Assembly (NCBI GenBank): GCA_905235375.1
Contig: CAJOLH010000010.1
Location: 1-64,000 of the forward strand
Direction of reading: 5' to 3'
Source of the DNA: an uncultured Bacteroidales bacterium
Lineage (GTDB): Bacteria > Bacteroidota > Bacteroidia > Bacteroidales > UBA3663
DNA: 64,000 bases
Made by a program: the position numbers and the translations under genes. This document shows positions 24,994 to 35,744 of this stretch, one piece after another. How positions within the stretch are numbered: the first letter of the stretch is position 1; every line of letters begins with the position of its first letter. The notes under the pieces are model-generated. The model was not told where the DNA came from. It saw only the letters and a program-made list of their open reading frames with translations, and did not search any database.

Positions 24994-26313
24994 TCAATCT
25001 GAATATACAATCATCAGTTCGCGGATGACTTCATCGGCGAGGGAGAGGCCGGAGGGGGTGAGGGAGAGACGGTTGTGGTCGAGGTGGAGAAGATCGCGGT
25101 GGATGAGGGAGTGGATAGTGGCGTGAATGGAGTCGAGGGATGGGGTGTTGTAGAGGGTTTCGGAAGATGGGGAGGAGGGCAGGGCATTTTCGAGGTCGTG
25201 GAGGTCGATGCCGTGGGCGGTGCGGAGGCCGAGCATGACGCGCTCGTTGTAGAGGTCGAGGTCGGTGAGGGTTTCGGATTCTTCGTTGCGGATGCCTTTC
25301 AGGTAGGAGGCTACGTCGGGAGCGTTCCAGCTGCGTCGGCGATGGCCATCGTAGCTGTGGGCGCCTGGGCCTAAGCCGAGGTAAGGAGTGGGTACCCAAT
25401 AGGAGGAGTTGTGACGAGAATGAAAACCAGGGAGGGCGTAGTTGGAGATCTCGTATTGTTCGTAGCCTGCTGCCTGGAGTTTGGTGCGGAGGAGTGCTGC
25501 CATCTGGAGGCAGGTCTCGTCATCGCAAGGGGTGAGCTCGCCTTTCTGGACGAGGGCATGGAGGGGTGTGCCGAGTTCGACGCTGAGGTTGTAGGCGGAG
25601 ATGTGCTGGGGGTGGAGTTTCAGGACTTCGTCGATACTGTATTCCCACGATGCGAGGGTTTGGGTGGGCAGTCCGTACATCAAGTCGAGGCTGAGGTTGG
25701 TGATGCCGGCGTTGCGGAGGAGGTGGACGGCTTCACGGACGTGGGCAGCGTTGTGGCGACGGCGAAGGAGGCGGAGCTCGGGGTCATACATGGACTGGAC
25801 GCCGAGGGAGAGGCGGGTGATGGAGGGGGCGGGGCTGTCGGCGATGGGGACGGCGGGGTTGCGATGACATCGCAACAAACTGGACAGGAGGGGCTGGGCG
25901 GAGGTTGGCGCTGTGAGGGGCCAGGTGCCGTCGAGGAAGTCTTCGGGGTTGGCTTCGAGGGTGATTTCTTCGCAATTGGAGAGGTCGAAACGGGTGGAGA
26001 GGGCGCGGAGGAGGGTGGCGATGTGGTCGGGGCCTAATTGGGAGGGGGTGCCGCCGCCGAAGTAGATGGTGCGGACGGGGTCATGCAGGAAGGACTTCCG
26101 CTCGTCCATCTCGCGGATGAGGGCCTCGACGTACTGGGGGGCCTTGTTACGGAGGGTGGTGGAGTAGAAGTCGCAATAGATGCAGCGGGTGGCGCAGAAG
26201 GGGATGTGGAGGTAGATGCCGGACACGTGGACAAAGGGGCGGCAATGATGGCCGCGACGGGGATCACGGAGAGGCGCGATGGCATCGCGCCATACGGGAC
26301 GGGGGGAGGACAA
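24994..26313 (-). CDS. hemW: HemW-like radical SAM protein
   Basis: HemW proteins are heme chaperones of the radical SAM family, once annotated as oxygen-independent coproporphyrinogen oxidases. The cluster motif C-x3-C-x2-C is seen in HIPFCATRCIYCDFYS. TIYFGGGTPSQL and LSLGVQSMYDPELRLLRRRH are typical, as is the C-terminal winged-helix region. From ATG 26313 it is 439 residues, but the first 29 have no family character. A GTG at 26226 (V-S-G-I-Y-L-H-I-P-F) gives about 410 residues and may be the real start. It lies 26 bp after the C10 protease gene on the same strand. Confidence 0.85.
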   Translation of the reverse strand: MSSPRPVWRDAIAPLRDPRRGHHCRPFVHVSGIYLHIPFCATRCIYCDFYSTTLRNKAPQYVEALIREMDERKSFLHDPVRTIYFGGGTPSQLGPDHIATLLRALSTRFDLSNCEEITLEANPEDFLDGTWPLTAPTSAQPLLSSLLRCHRNPAVPIADSPAPSITRLSLGVQSMYDPELRLLRRRHNAAHVREAVHLLRNAGITNLSLDLMYGLPTQTLASWEYSIDEVLKLHPQHISAYNLSVELGTPLHALVQKGELTPCDDETCLQMAALLRTKLQAAGYEQYEISNYALPGFHSRHNSSYWVPTPYLGLGPGAHSYDGHRRRSWNAPDVASYLKGIRNEESETLTDLDLYNERVMLGLRTAHGIDLHDLENALPSSPSSETLYNTPSLDSIHATIHSLIHRDLLHLDHNRLSLTPSGLSLADEVIRELMIVYSD

Positions 26314-26339
26314 GGGACGGGGAAGGGGCAGAATTGGGG

Positions 26340-28817
26340 TTATTTGATTACCATCTTGCGGCCGTTGACGATGTAGATGCCCTTGGGGAGGATGCCGGAG
26401 GCGGGGAGGTGGAAGGGCTTGCCGAGGACGTTGAAGATCTGGGCGTTGCGGAGATCGAAGGTGGGATTGTCGATGGTGACGGCTTCGATGCCTGCAGCGG
26501 GATCATCCTGCCCGTAGATGTTCACCTTGGTGTAGATGTTGGGGTCGAGAATCTGCCAGTCGTCACCGTTGAAGTAATAGGGGCGGGCATAGTAGGAGAC
26601 GTTCTTGGTGAGCGTGCTGAGGTCGAGCACAAAGTCGAGGGTGAGGGTGTGCTGGGTGCCGTCGGCTGCCACTGCTGCGGGTACTTCGTATTTGGCGACG
26701 GGGGTCAACGAAGTGGGGTTGGTGTTCTTGGTGTAGAACCAGATGGCAAAGGTGCCGTCGTAGTCGATGCCGGTGTTGGAAACCTTGAGGGTGGCAGTGA
26801 CGGGGCTGTTTCGATAGACCTTGCCGTCGTCGCTGCGTGAGGTGATGTAGAGTGCGTCGTGAACGATGAACTGTGCGCCCGCCTGCGTGTCGGGTTGGAC
26901 ATTGAAGGTGTGCTTTTCGCCCACGGCCTGCGAGGATGTTGCACCGAGGTTCCATGACCTGAAATAGAGGGTGGAAGCCCACTGACCTGCCTCAGTGAAG
27001 CGATAGGAGAAGGAGAGGTCAGCCGATTCGCCTGGGGCTAGGGTGATGCAGTCGTTGCGGTCATAGACCCTTTCGCCAGTGTTGGTGGGCGAAGTGAGCT
27101 GCAGAGAGAACTCGCCGTTGATGGTCTCGCTGCTGCGGTTGGTGACACGGGCGGTAATCAGTTCGGGGCGTGTGCCGAGGGTTTTGCTGTCGAAGTTCCA
27201 GTCGGAGGTTTCGAACTCGCGAACGACCTTGGGATGCGAGATGGAAACGTTGTTGCCCGAGACATCGAACTGGAGGTAGTTCTCGTAGGTGAGGCGCGTC
27301 ATGCGGACGATGTCCCAGTCGTCGGACCCATTCGGCTGGTAGTAGATATATGCCTGGTAGGAGCCGTCGGCGAGGTTGGAGGGGATGGTGTAGTTGGCAC
27401 TGAAGCTGGTGCCGTAGAAGGTGCCGTCCTCTTTGACAGGCTGGATGTTGATTGACCGGAGGCTCTTCTGGTCGATGACGTTGCCCTGCTGCATGAGGAC
27501 GATGCCGCAACTACCGTTGGCCCTCATGCCTGATGGGTTGAAGATGGATCGCACGGTGATGGTCACTGCACTTCCCTTGGTGGCAGAAGACTTGTTGGCC
27601 GAGAATGTGTTGTCGCCGGTGATGTAGAGTGATGTGCGATAGGTGCCAGCACCTTCGGTAGGGCTGATGTTGACGAGGGCGGCCTGGTCCTCGCAGAAGC
27701 CGTCGTCCATCCTCATGGCTCCCACGCCGACTCCATCGGGGTTGAGCACGGCGATGTCGTAGTAGGCATTGAAGTAGCCGTTCCAGCCCCAGTTGATGTA
27801 GTAGCGACCGTCGTTGTCGAAGCCTTCGAGGACGAAGGCGTGGCCGGAGTCTTCCTGGATGTAGGAACGGCCGGTGTAGAGTACGGGACGGCCTTCGCGC
27901 AGCTCACTCTGGAGGATGGTGACCCATTCGTCGTAGGAGTAACCCTCGCGATTGATGCAGGTGATGCGGCTGTTGAAACCGAAGTTCTCGATGAAGGCAC
28001 GGTCGAAGAAGGGGCTGGTGGTGCCGCTGCCGGCGGTATGATAAGCCATGTTGACGGCAACGCCGCAGTGGTAGAGGAGTTTTGACACCTCGAGCTGCTC
28101 GGCGTCGGTGCCCGGGTTGTTGCGGTCGAAGGTGAGGGGCATGAGCGAGTAGTCGTAGTTCTGCTCGGCGTAGTTGACCGAAAGGGTCTCATTATAGTTT
28201 GAGCCGTTGTACTGGTATCGCCAGGTGTAGCTATGTGAGCCGCTTCCTGTGGTGGGCTGGCGGTAGTAGCGGAAGATCTGTCCCATGGCGGTGGCTACAC
28301 AGCCTGTGGGGCAATGAGCGCTGCCGATGGTGGGGGTAAGGCGGGCGTAGGCGTCGGTCTGATTCCAGGCTATTCCGCCGAGGAGGGGAGCGACGGCCTG
28401 AGTAGTGGCCTTGACTTGCGCCTCTGATTCGGCAGCCTCGGGATGCTGCTCGAGATAGGCGGTGCGACGGCTGACGGCCTGGAGCCACCAACGGAGTCCG
28501 TCGGGCAGGGACTCGTCGATGTCGGTGGGCAGCTGGCCTGCACCATAGGCGAGCACGGGACGGGTTAGTGTGGAGCCGGAGATGACGACGAAGGCATCGT
28601 TGGCAACGTCGTTGAAGGCATAGTAGGGCTGCAGGGCAGCATCGGCCTGTGCGCCGTTGCGGGCGGCTCGGCGCATGGTCTGGAACTCGACAGGCTGGCC
28701 TGCCCTCTGGCCGAGGAACTCACGGGCGATGGACTGCGCTTCGTCGAACGAGCGGTTTTCGGCATGGAGCAATCCTGCTGAGAGTGCCATGATGCCGAGT
28801 ATGGTTTTTCTGATCAT
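26340..28817 (-). CDS. Secreted C10-family cysteine protease with type IX-like sorting tail
   Basis: C10 proteases (streptopain, interpain, prtT type) are secreted cysteine peptidases made as zymogens. From ATG 28817 the product is 825 residues with signal peptide MIRKTILGIMALSAGLLHA. The inhibitory propeptide runs to about residue 145. The catalytic cysteine is C173 in CPTGCVATAMGQIF and the histidine is H326 in SGHAFVLEGFD; NWGWNGYFN follows. Several beta-sandwich repeats come after. The end, ILPKGIYIVNGRKMVIK, looks like a Por/type IX secretion signal. An ATG at 28922 would add 35 residues before the signal peptide and is unlikely. Confidence 0.87.
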   Translation of the reverse strand: MIRKTILGIMALSAGLLHAENRSFDEAQSIAREFLGQRAGQPVEFQTMRRAARNGAQADAALQPYYAFNDVANDAFVVISGSTLTRPVLAYGAGQLPTDIDESLPDGLRWWLQAVSRRTAYLEQHPEAAESEAQVKATTQAVAPLLGGIAWNQTDAYARLTPTIGSAHCPTGCVATAMGQIFRYYRQPTTGSGSHSYTWRYQYNGSNYNETLSVNYAEQNYDYSLMPLTFDRNNPGTDAEQLEVSKLLYHCGVAVNMAYHTAGSGTTSPFFDRAFIENFGFNSRITCINREGYSYDEWVTILQSELREGRPVLYTGRSYIQEDSGHAFVLEGFDNDGRYYINWGWNGYFNAYYDIAVLNPDGVGVGAMRMDDGFCEDQAALVNISPTEGAGTYRTSLYITGDNTFSANKSSATKGSAVTITVRSIFNPSGMRANGSCGIVLMQQGNVIDQKSLRSINIQPVKEDGTFYGTSFSANYTIPSNLADGSYQAYIYYQPNGSDDWDIVRMTRLTYENYLQFDVSGNNVSISHPKVVREFETSDWNFDSKTLGTRPELITARVTNRSSETINGEFSLQLTSPTNTGERVYDRNDCITLAPGESADLSFSYRFTEAGQWASTLYFRSWNLGATSSQAVGEKHTFNVQPDTQAGAQFIVHDALYITSRSDDGKVYRNSPVTATLKVSNTGIDYDGTFAIWFYTKNTNPTSLTPVAKYEVPAAVAADGTQHTLTLDFVLDLSTLTKNVSYYARPYYFNGDDWQILDPNIYTKVNIYGQDDPAAGIEAVTIDNPTFDLRNAQIFNVLGKPFHLPASGILPKGIYIVNGRKMVIK

Positions 28818-28977
28818 TGCAAAGGAATTTTTTGTTTTAGTGGGGACAAATTTAATGTTTTTATTTGACAAATGCGCGCATTGGCAACGAAAAAGTGCAT
28901 TTCCGAGCCAATTTTCGTCCACTTTTCTTGAAATTGTCAGGGAAAATGTCTAATTTTGCGCCTATAGTTTGTAAAAA

Positions 28978-30840
<1,863 letters not shown>

Positions 30841-30854
30841 CGGATTTTCGGGGT

Positions 30855-30996
30855 GGTCGCTGCGCTCAAAATTATAGGAAAATTATTCTGAAAATTATCA
30901 AAAGGAATTGTCGAAATTGGCAAAGACAAAATAACGACACGTTTTTTTCTTATAATTTTATGATTCAATTTTTTGAGAATTTTGAGCGAAGCGACC
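30855..30996. repeat. MITE-like element with 19-bp terminal inverted repeats
   Basis: GGTCGCTGCGCTCAAAATT (30855-30873) is matched 18 of 19 by AATTTTGAGCGAAGCGACC (30978-30996) in inverse orientation, bounding 142 bp of AT-rich DNA. No ORF is inside. GAGCGAAGCGACCCTAAAAC at the right edge recurs at 53355-53373. The remaining bases to 31204 hold no recognisable feature. Confidence 0.55.
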
Positions 30997-31204
30997 CTAA
31001 AACAAAACTCGAAAAGATATGGGGGTATTCCGAAAAAAGTCCGAAAAAACGAAAATGTCCGAAAATCGGATCACGGAACATGTGGATTTAAGGGCACACA
31101 GATTCACACAGATTTTTCTTGTGCACGTCAATGATAGTCCGTTAAGTCCTATAGGTCCATAGAGAAAAAAGAAAAGGTACGTATATAATTTTTTTGTTAA
31201 ATAT

Positions 31205-32806
31205 ATGAAAAAGATTTTCTTAGTCCTATCGGTACTGGCACTGCTGGTGTCGGCAACATCGTGCAAGACTTCGTCGAAGGTGGCGAACAAGGCTGTGGAG
31301 CAGCGTGATGCGAAGCATGAGTTTCGCGGAGCGTGGATCCAGACGGCCTGGCAGGATCGTTATCAGAACAAGACGCCCGAGGCTTGCCGCAAGTACCTGT
31401 CGGAACTCGTCGAGACCCTTTATCAGACGGGGTTCAATGCCGTCATCTTCCAGGTGCGACCTGAGGGTGATGCGTTCTACCGCAGCAGTTACGAGCCCTG
31501 GAGCCGCTTCCTGACTGGACGGCAGGGCAAGGCACCCGTGCCGGAGTGGGACCCGATGGAGTACCTGATCGGCCTTTGCCATGAGCGCGGCATGGAGTTC
31601 CACGCCTGGATCAATCCGTACCGTATGTATATGTCGAAGAACTTCAACCTGGCGAATAATCACCTCTATCGGCAGCATCCCGAGTACTTCGTCGTCTATG
31701 ATGAGCGACTTTACCTCAATCCGGGACTGCCTGAGAGCCGTTCCTGGATCCGTTCGGTGGTAATCGACATTGTGAAGCGCTACGATGTGGATGCCATCCA
31801 CATGGATGACTATTTCTATCCCTATCCGGTGGCAGGCAAGGAGTTCAACGACATCGCCACCTTCCAGGCGTATGCCCCGCAGATGAACTACAATCCGAAC
31901 AGCCGTGCCGACCTGGGCAACTTCCGCCGCCGCAGCGTGAACATCCTCATCAAGTCGGTGCACGACGACATCCGTGCCATCAAGCCGTGGGTGCGCTTCG
32001 GTATCAGTCCCTTCGGCATCTACCGCAACGAGAAGAGCTGGAAGGACGGTTCGAAGACCAACGGTACGCAGTGCTACGACGACCTCTTTGCCGACGTGCT
32101 GCTGTGGGCGCAGTCGGGATGGATCGACTACGTGGTTCCCCAGCTCTATTGGGAAATCGGACACAAGGCAGCCGACTACACAACGCTTTGCGACTGGTGG
32201 GCGAAGAACATCCCCGAGCCCTGTCAGCTCTACATCGGCCAGAGCATCGAGCGTAGCCTTGACGGTGCTGCCAACAGCGCTTCGACGCCCAGGCTCACCG
32301 CCAGCAGCAAGAACTTCCTGGCGAAAGTCAATCAGGCACGAGGCGAGAAGAACATCAAGGGCAACTGCTTCTGGTACGCCTACCAGGTGGAGGACAACCA
32401 GTTCGGCGTGCGCGACTTCCTGAAGCAGTCGGTATTCCCCACGCATACCATGCCTCCCACATTCCCCAACCTTGACGATGATGCCCCCGGCAAGGTGAGG
32501 AACCTGGACGGCTCGCTGGTGCGCAAGGGCGAGCAGGTAGGCCTGCACCTCAAGTGGGCTGAACCGACTGCCGACAAGAAGGAAGCGAACGACCCTATAT
32601 TATATTATAATGTCTATCGTTTCGCCAAAGGTGAGCGTGTGAACACGCATGATATGGATCACCTCTACACGCAGGTGTCAAAGCCCGAACTGATCGACTA
32701 CGACATCCGCAACTCGTCGAAATATACCTACGTGGTGACTGCCGTCGATCACTGCAACAATGAGGGCAAGGCAGTGAAGAAGGGGTTTAAGATTAGATTA
32801 AAATAA
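31205..32806 (+). CDS. GHL10 (glycosyl-hydrolase-like 10) family lipoprotein
   Basis: The lipobox VSATSC with Cys20 follows a short signal peptide, so this is a membrane-anchored lipoprotein. The family core is clear: HEFRGAWIQTAWQD, TGFNAVIFQVRPEGDAFYRS, GMEFHAWINPYRMY, VDAIHMDDYFYPYPV and VPQLYWEIGHKAADY. GHL10/DUF187 proteins are thought to act on envelope or dietary glycans; the exact substrate is unknown. A C-terminal fibronectin-III-like domain begins near residue 440. It lies 15 bp upstream of the BadF-like kinase. Confidence 0.85.
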   Translation: MKKIFLVLSVLALLVSATSCKTSSKVANKAVEQRDAKHEFRGAWIQTAWQDRYQNKTPEACRKYLSELVETLYQTGFNAVIFQVRPEGDAFYRSSYEPWSRFLTGRQGKAPVPEWDPMEYLIGLCHERGMEFHAWINPYRMYMSKNFNLANNHLYRQHPEYFVVYDERLYLNPGLPESRSWIRSVVIDIVKRYDVDAIHMDDYFYPYPVAGKEFNDIATFQAYAPQMNYNPNSRADLGNFRRRSVNILIKSVHDDIRAIKPWVRFGISPFGIYRNEKSWKDGSKTNGTQCYDDLFADVLLWAQSGWIDYVVPQLYWEIGHKAADYTTLCDWWAKNIPEPCQLYIGQSIERSLDGAANSASTPRLTASSKNFLAKVNQARGEKNIKGNCFWYAYQVEDNQFGVRDFLKQSVFPTHTMPPTFPNLDDDAPGKVRNLDGSLVRKGEQVGLHLKWAEPTADKKEANDPILYYNVYRFAKGERVNTHDMDHLYTQVSKPELIDYDIRNSSKYTYVVTAVDHCNNEGKAVKKGFKIRLK

Positions 32807-32821
32807 GGGATTGATCATCTC

Positions 32822-33700
32822 ATGAGAATATTGCTTGCTGATAGCGGGAGCACGAAGACCCATTGGGCACTCGTCGAGGAATTGCGCGGTGAGCCGAAGC
32901 TGATACGCACGACAGAGACGCAGGGACTCAATCCGCTGTACGTCTCGCCTGAACAGATTGCCTCGACGTGCCGGCAGGTGCTTGCCGATTCGGGTGTGGG
33001 GCCGACGGGCATTGATGAGCTTCGCTTCTACGGGTCGGGATGCAGCGGCGAGCGGCTTGGCGTGGTGGAGCGCGCCTTGCGCATGGTGCTGACGCCCATG
33101 ACGCGAGTGACTGTCGATTCGGACCTGATGGGCGCTGCGCTTGCGCTTGAGACCAAGGGTGTGGCGACAGCTGGCGAGCCGTTCATCGCGTGCATCGTGG
33201 GTACGGGTTCGATAGCCGCCCTGTTCGATCCTGCCACACGCACGTTGCAGCCTATGCCAGCGCTCGGCTATGTGCTTGGGGATGAGGGCAGCGGTGCCTG
33301 GTTCGGACGACAGCTGCTGGGCGATTACCTCAAGCGGCAGATGCCCGAGAAGGTGCAGGCGGCTTTCGAGGACGATTTCGGCACGATTACCGCCGAGAGC
33401 GCCATTCGCCACGTCTATCAGCAGCCGCGTCCCAACCGCTATCTGGCGACGTTCGCTGCTTTCGTGGGGCGGCATCTGGCCTTGCCGTATGTGGAGCGGC
33501 TGGCATATCGCGGCATTGACGAGTTCTGGCGACGCAATGTGCTGCCCATCGACGGGCTGGACGACGGCATGGAGGTGCGCGATGTTCGCATGGTGGGAGG
33601 CCTTGTCTGGAGCCTTCGCCCCGTAGTCGAAAAGGTGGCGGAAGCGCACGGTTATGTTGTAAGTCAAGTGATTAAGGAGCCGATATTCGGCCTTATATAG
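32822..33700 (+). CDS. BadF/BcrA-type ASKHA kinase, GlcNAc kinase-like
   Basis: The 292-residue protein has the ASKHA phosphate-1 motif LLADSGSTKTHWALV at the start and IVGTGSIAALF (phosphate-2 region) near residue 123, then GYVLGDEGSGAWFGRQLL. This pattern is typical of BadF-like N-acetylglucosamine kinases in Bacteroidota. It is probably co-transcribed with the GHL10 lipoprotein, so a role in salvaging a sugar released from peptidoglycan or glycans is reasonable but unproven. Confidence 0.8.
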   Translation: MRILLADSGSTKTHWALVEELRGEPKLIRTTETQGLNPLYVSPEQIASTCRQVLADSGVGPTGIDELRFYGSGCSGERLGVVERALRMVLTPMTRVTVDSDLMGAALALETKGVATAGEPFIACIVGTGSIAALFDPATRTLQPMPALGYVLGDEGSGAWFGRQLLGDYLKRQMPEKVQAAFEDDFGTITAESAIRHVYQQPRPNRYLATFAAFVGRHLALPYVERLAYRGIDEFWRRNVLPIDGLDDGMEVRDVRMVGGLVWSLRPVVEKVAEAHGYVVSQVIKEPIFGLI

Positions 33701-33915
33701 TGCGGTAATTGCATCGTATAGGTAGCAAAAGGACTTCATATTTATCATTTTTTAGCAAAAACAAGGTTGAAATGTTTTTTATTTAAAAAATAATTCATAC
33801 CTTTGCAGCCGATTTTCGGGATTCCACTTTATGATTTTGCGAAAATAAAGGGCTATACGAAAAGGTTATCAATCATCAAACAACTCAAACAAATTATTAA
33901 CTATCCATTTAGTTA

Positions 33916-34677
33916 ATGGCATTTACACCTCACAGCGGCGGTCCTAACAGACCCAAACCAAGCGGCGCTCGCCCCAAGGGTCCGCGCCCCACCATGCAGA
34001 ACAACAACAACAAGGACGAGCATCGCATCAACGAGCGTATTCGTGGCGTGAAGGAAGTTCGTCTGGTAGGAGACAACGTGACGATGGGCATCTATCCCAT
34101 AGAGGAGGCCATGCGTATCGCCGAAGGACTGGAACTTGATCTGGTGGAGATCAGTGCCACAGCCACACCACCTGTATGCAAGGTGATGGACTATCAGAAG
34201 TTCTGCTATCAGCAGAAGAAGAAGGCCAAGGAGGCCAAAGCGAATGCAGCCAAGGTTGTCGTGAAGGAAATCCGTTTCGGTCCGCAGACCGACGATCATG
34301 ACTACGAGTTCAAGCTGCGTCATGCGAAGGAGTTCCTTCAGGAGGGTTCGAAGGTGAAGGCATATGTCTTCTTCAAGGGCCGCTCGATATTGTTCAAGGA
34401 GCAAGGCGAGGTGCTTCTCGCCCGCTTCACGCAGGATCTGCAGGACTACGGCAAGCCTGACAATTATCCGCCGACGCTGGAGGGCAAGCGCATGATCCTC
34501 ATCTTCTCGCCCAAGAGCGGTAGCCAGAAGAAGAAGGACCAGGCACCGAAAGCCGAGAAGAAGCAGCCGACCGTGGAGGTCAAGGGCGGCAAGCCCGAGG
34601 CTCCACGCGACATCACCGAAACCAATCCACTGGCAGCTGCCTTGAAGGAGGCTGGACTTAAGGGTGGTGAGGAGTAA
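33916..34677 (+). CDS. infC: Translation initiation factor IF-3
   Basis: IF-3 binds the 30S subunit and proofreads start-codon choice. The core is unmistakable: [36 protein letters not shown] and [19 protein letters not shown]. The 253-residue protein carries an N-terminal proline- and asparagine-rich extension and a C-terminal lysine-rich tail, both usual in Bacteroidota. The start here is ATG rather than the rare ATT known from E. coli. It leads the infC-rpmI-rplT operon; thrS, often upstream, is absent. TACCTTTG at 33798-33805 is a probable -7 element. Confidence 0.95.
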   Translation: MAFTPHSGGPNRPKPSGARPKGPRPTMQNNNNKDEHRINERIRGVKEVRLVGDNVTMGIYPIEEAMRIAEGLELDLVEISATATPPVCKVMDYQKFCYQQKKKAKEAKANAAKVVVKEIRFGPQTDDHDYEFKLRHAKEFLQEGSKVKAYVFFKGRSILFKEQGEVLLARFTQDLQDYGKPDNYPPTLEGKRMILIFSPKSGSQKKKDQAPKAEKKQPTVEVKGGKPEAPRDITETNPLAAALKEAGLKGGEE

Positions 34678-34741
34678 CACAACGAAAGACCGTCCGACAG
34701 GACACGTCAATATATTCAATTTTATTTAACAATCAAACAAA

Positions 34742-34939
34742 ATGCCAAAAGTTAAGACTAACTCCGGTGCTAAGAAGCGTTTCCCGCTCACCGGATCAGG
34801 AAAGATCAAGAGAAAGCATGCCTACAAGAGCCACATCTTGACCAAGAAGACCAAGAAGCAGAAGCGTAATCTTACTGGATTCTCCATCCTGGACAATGCC
34901 AACAAGACCAACGTACGCGAGCTCCTTTGCCTCAGGTAA
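34742..34939 (+). CDS. rpmI: 50S ribosomal protein bL35
   Basis: The 65-residue, very basic protein shows the bL35 pattern: [20 protein letters not shown], then [22 protein letters not shown]. It sits between infC and rplT in the conserved order, 64 bp after infC. Confidence 0.95.
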   Translation: MPKVKTNSGAKKRFPLTGSGKIKRKHAYKSHILTKKTKKQKRNLTGFSILDNANKTNVRELLCLR

Positions 34940-35034
34940 TCAAGGGTTCTTCGAGTCTTTTCTCAGATCTATTAACAAAACAGCTGTATTAAGCGGGCGA
35001 CATCGCCCCACGGCGTTTAAAAAACTTTTACACT

Positions 35035-35379
35035 ATGCCACGTTCGGTAAATCACGTAGCGTCACGTGAAAGACGCAAGAAGATTCTCCACCTCACCAGA
35101 GGTTACATTGGTGCCCGCAAGAATGTGTGGACCGTTGCTAAGAATACCTGGGAGAAAGGTTTGACTTATGCATTCCGCGATCGTCGCGCCAAGAAGCGCA
35201 ACTTCCGCGCCCTTTGGATTCAGCGTATCAATGCTGCTGCCCGTCTTGAGGGTCTCAGCTACTCGAAGCTCATGGGTCTGCTCCATGCCAATGGCATCGA
35301 CATCAACCGCAAGGTCCTCGCTGACCTCGGCATGAATCACCCGGAGGCTTTCAAGGCCATCGTTGACAAGGTCAAGTGA
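35035..35379 (+). CDS. rplT: 50S ribosomal protein bL20
   Basis: This 114-residue protein is standard bL20: [38 protein letters not shown] and [19 protein letters not shown]. It is needed for early 50S assembly. It closes the infC operon, before the hairpin at 35438-35467. Confidence 0.95.
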   Translation: MPRSVNHVASRERRKKILHLTRGYIGARKNVWTVAKNTWEKGLTYAFRDRRAKKRNFRALWIQRINAAARLEGLSYSKLMGLLHANGIDINRKVLADLGMNHPEAFKAIVDKVK

Positions 35380-35437
35380 GCGCTTGAAGGCAATCACAGA
35401 ATTGCTTTGCTGATAGCTTGAAGGCAATCGCCAAACT

Positions 35438-35467
35438 ACCGCCTGTTCTCGTTGGAGAATGGGCGGT
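35438..35467 (+). terminator. Terminator of the infC-rpmI-rplT operon
   Basis: ACCGCC, TTCTC, loop GTTG, GAGAA and GGCGGT form a stem with one internal TG/TG bulge. Just before it, GCTTGAAGGCAATC occurs twice as a direct repeat (near 35383 and 35416). The following T-run is short. Confidence 0.6.
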
Positions 35468-35602
35468 TCTTATATATAATAAGGTGAATCCTTGCCCAAC
35501 TGCAGGGCAATGGAAATCCTTAAAATTAACATTTCCTTTAACAAAAGTGTTAAAATTTTGCATACGTTAGGAGAAAGCTATAGGAATGTCGCGGAAATTA
35601 CT

Positions 35603-35610
35603 TATCTTTG
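35603..35610 (+). promoter_or_regulatory. -7 element of the TonB-receptor promoter
   Basis: TATCTTTG followed by GCACCG fits a Bacteroidota start region, about 135 nt before the ATG. No TTTG is seen at the right distance, so the -33 element is poor. The remaining bases in 35468-35744 hold no other feature. Confidence 0.5.
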
Positions 35611-35744
35611 CACCGATAATATAATAAATAGCAGCGAGAGGGACTTGTCTTCATTCGCCCTCCGACGTTGAGTTAATTAAGGTAGAGAGATCGTTATTGC
35701 TTATAATAACTATTTTTAATACAAACAACTTAAACAACAACAAA

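Noticed and set aside
24360-25010. Long minus-strand ORF with 14-residue repeats over the 42-bp tandem array
   Set aside because: A 42-bp period keeps several frames open on both strands; there is no promoter or start context, and the frame overlaps the hemW end.
31226-32548. 440-codon antisense ORF opposite the GHL10 lipoprotein
   Set aside because: It is a shadow of a well-supported gene, with low-complexity composition and no recognisable domain.
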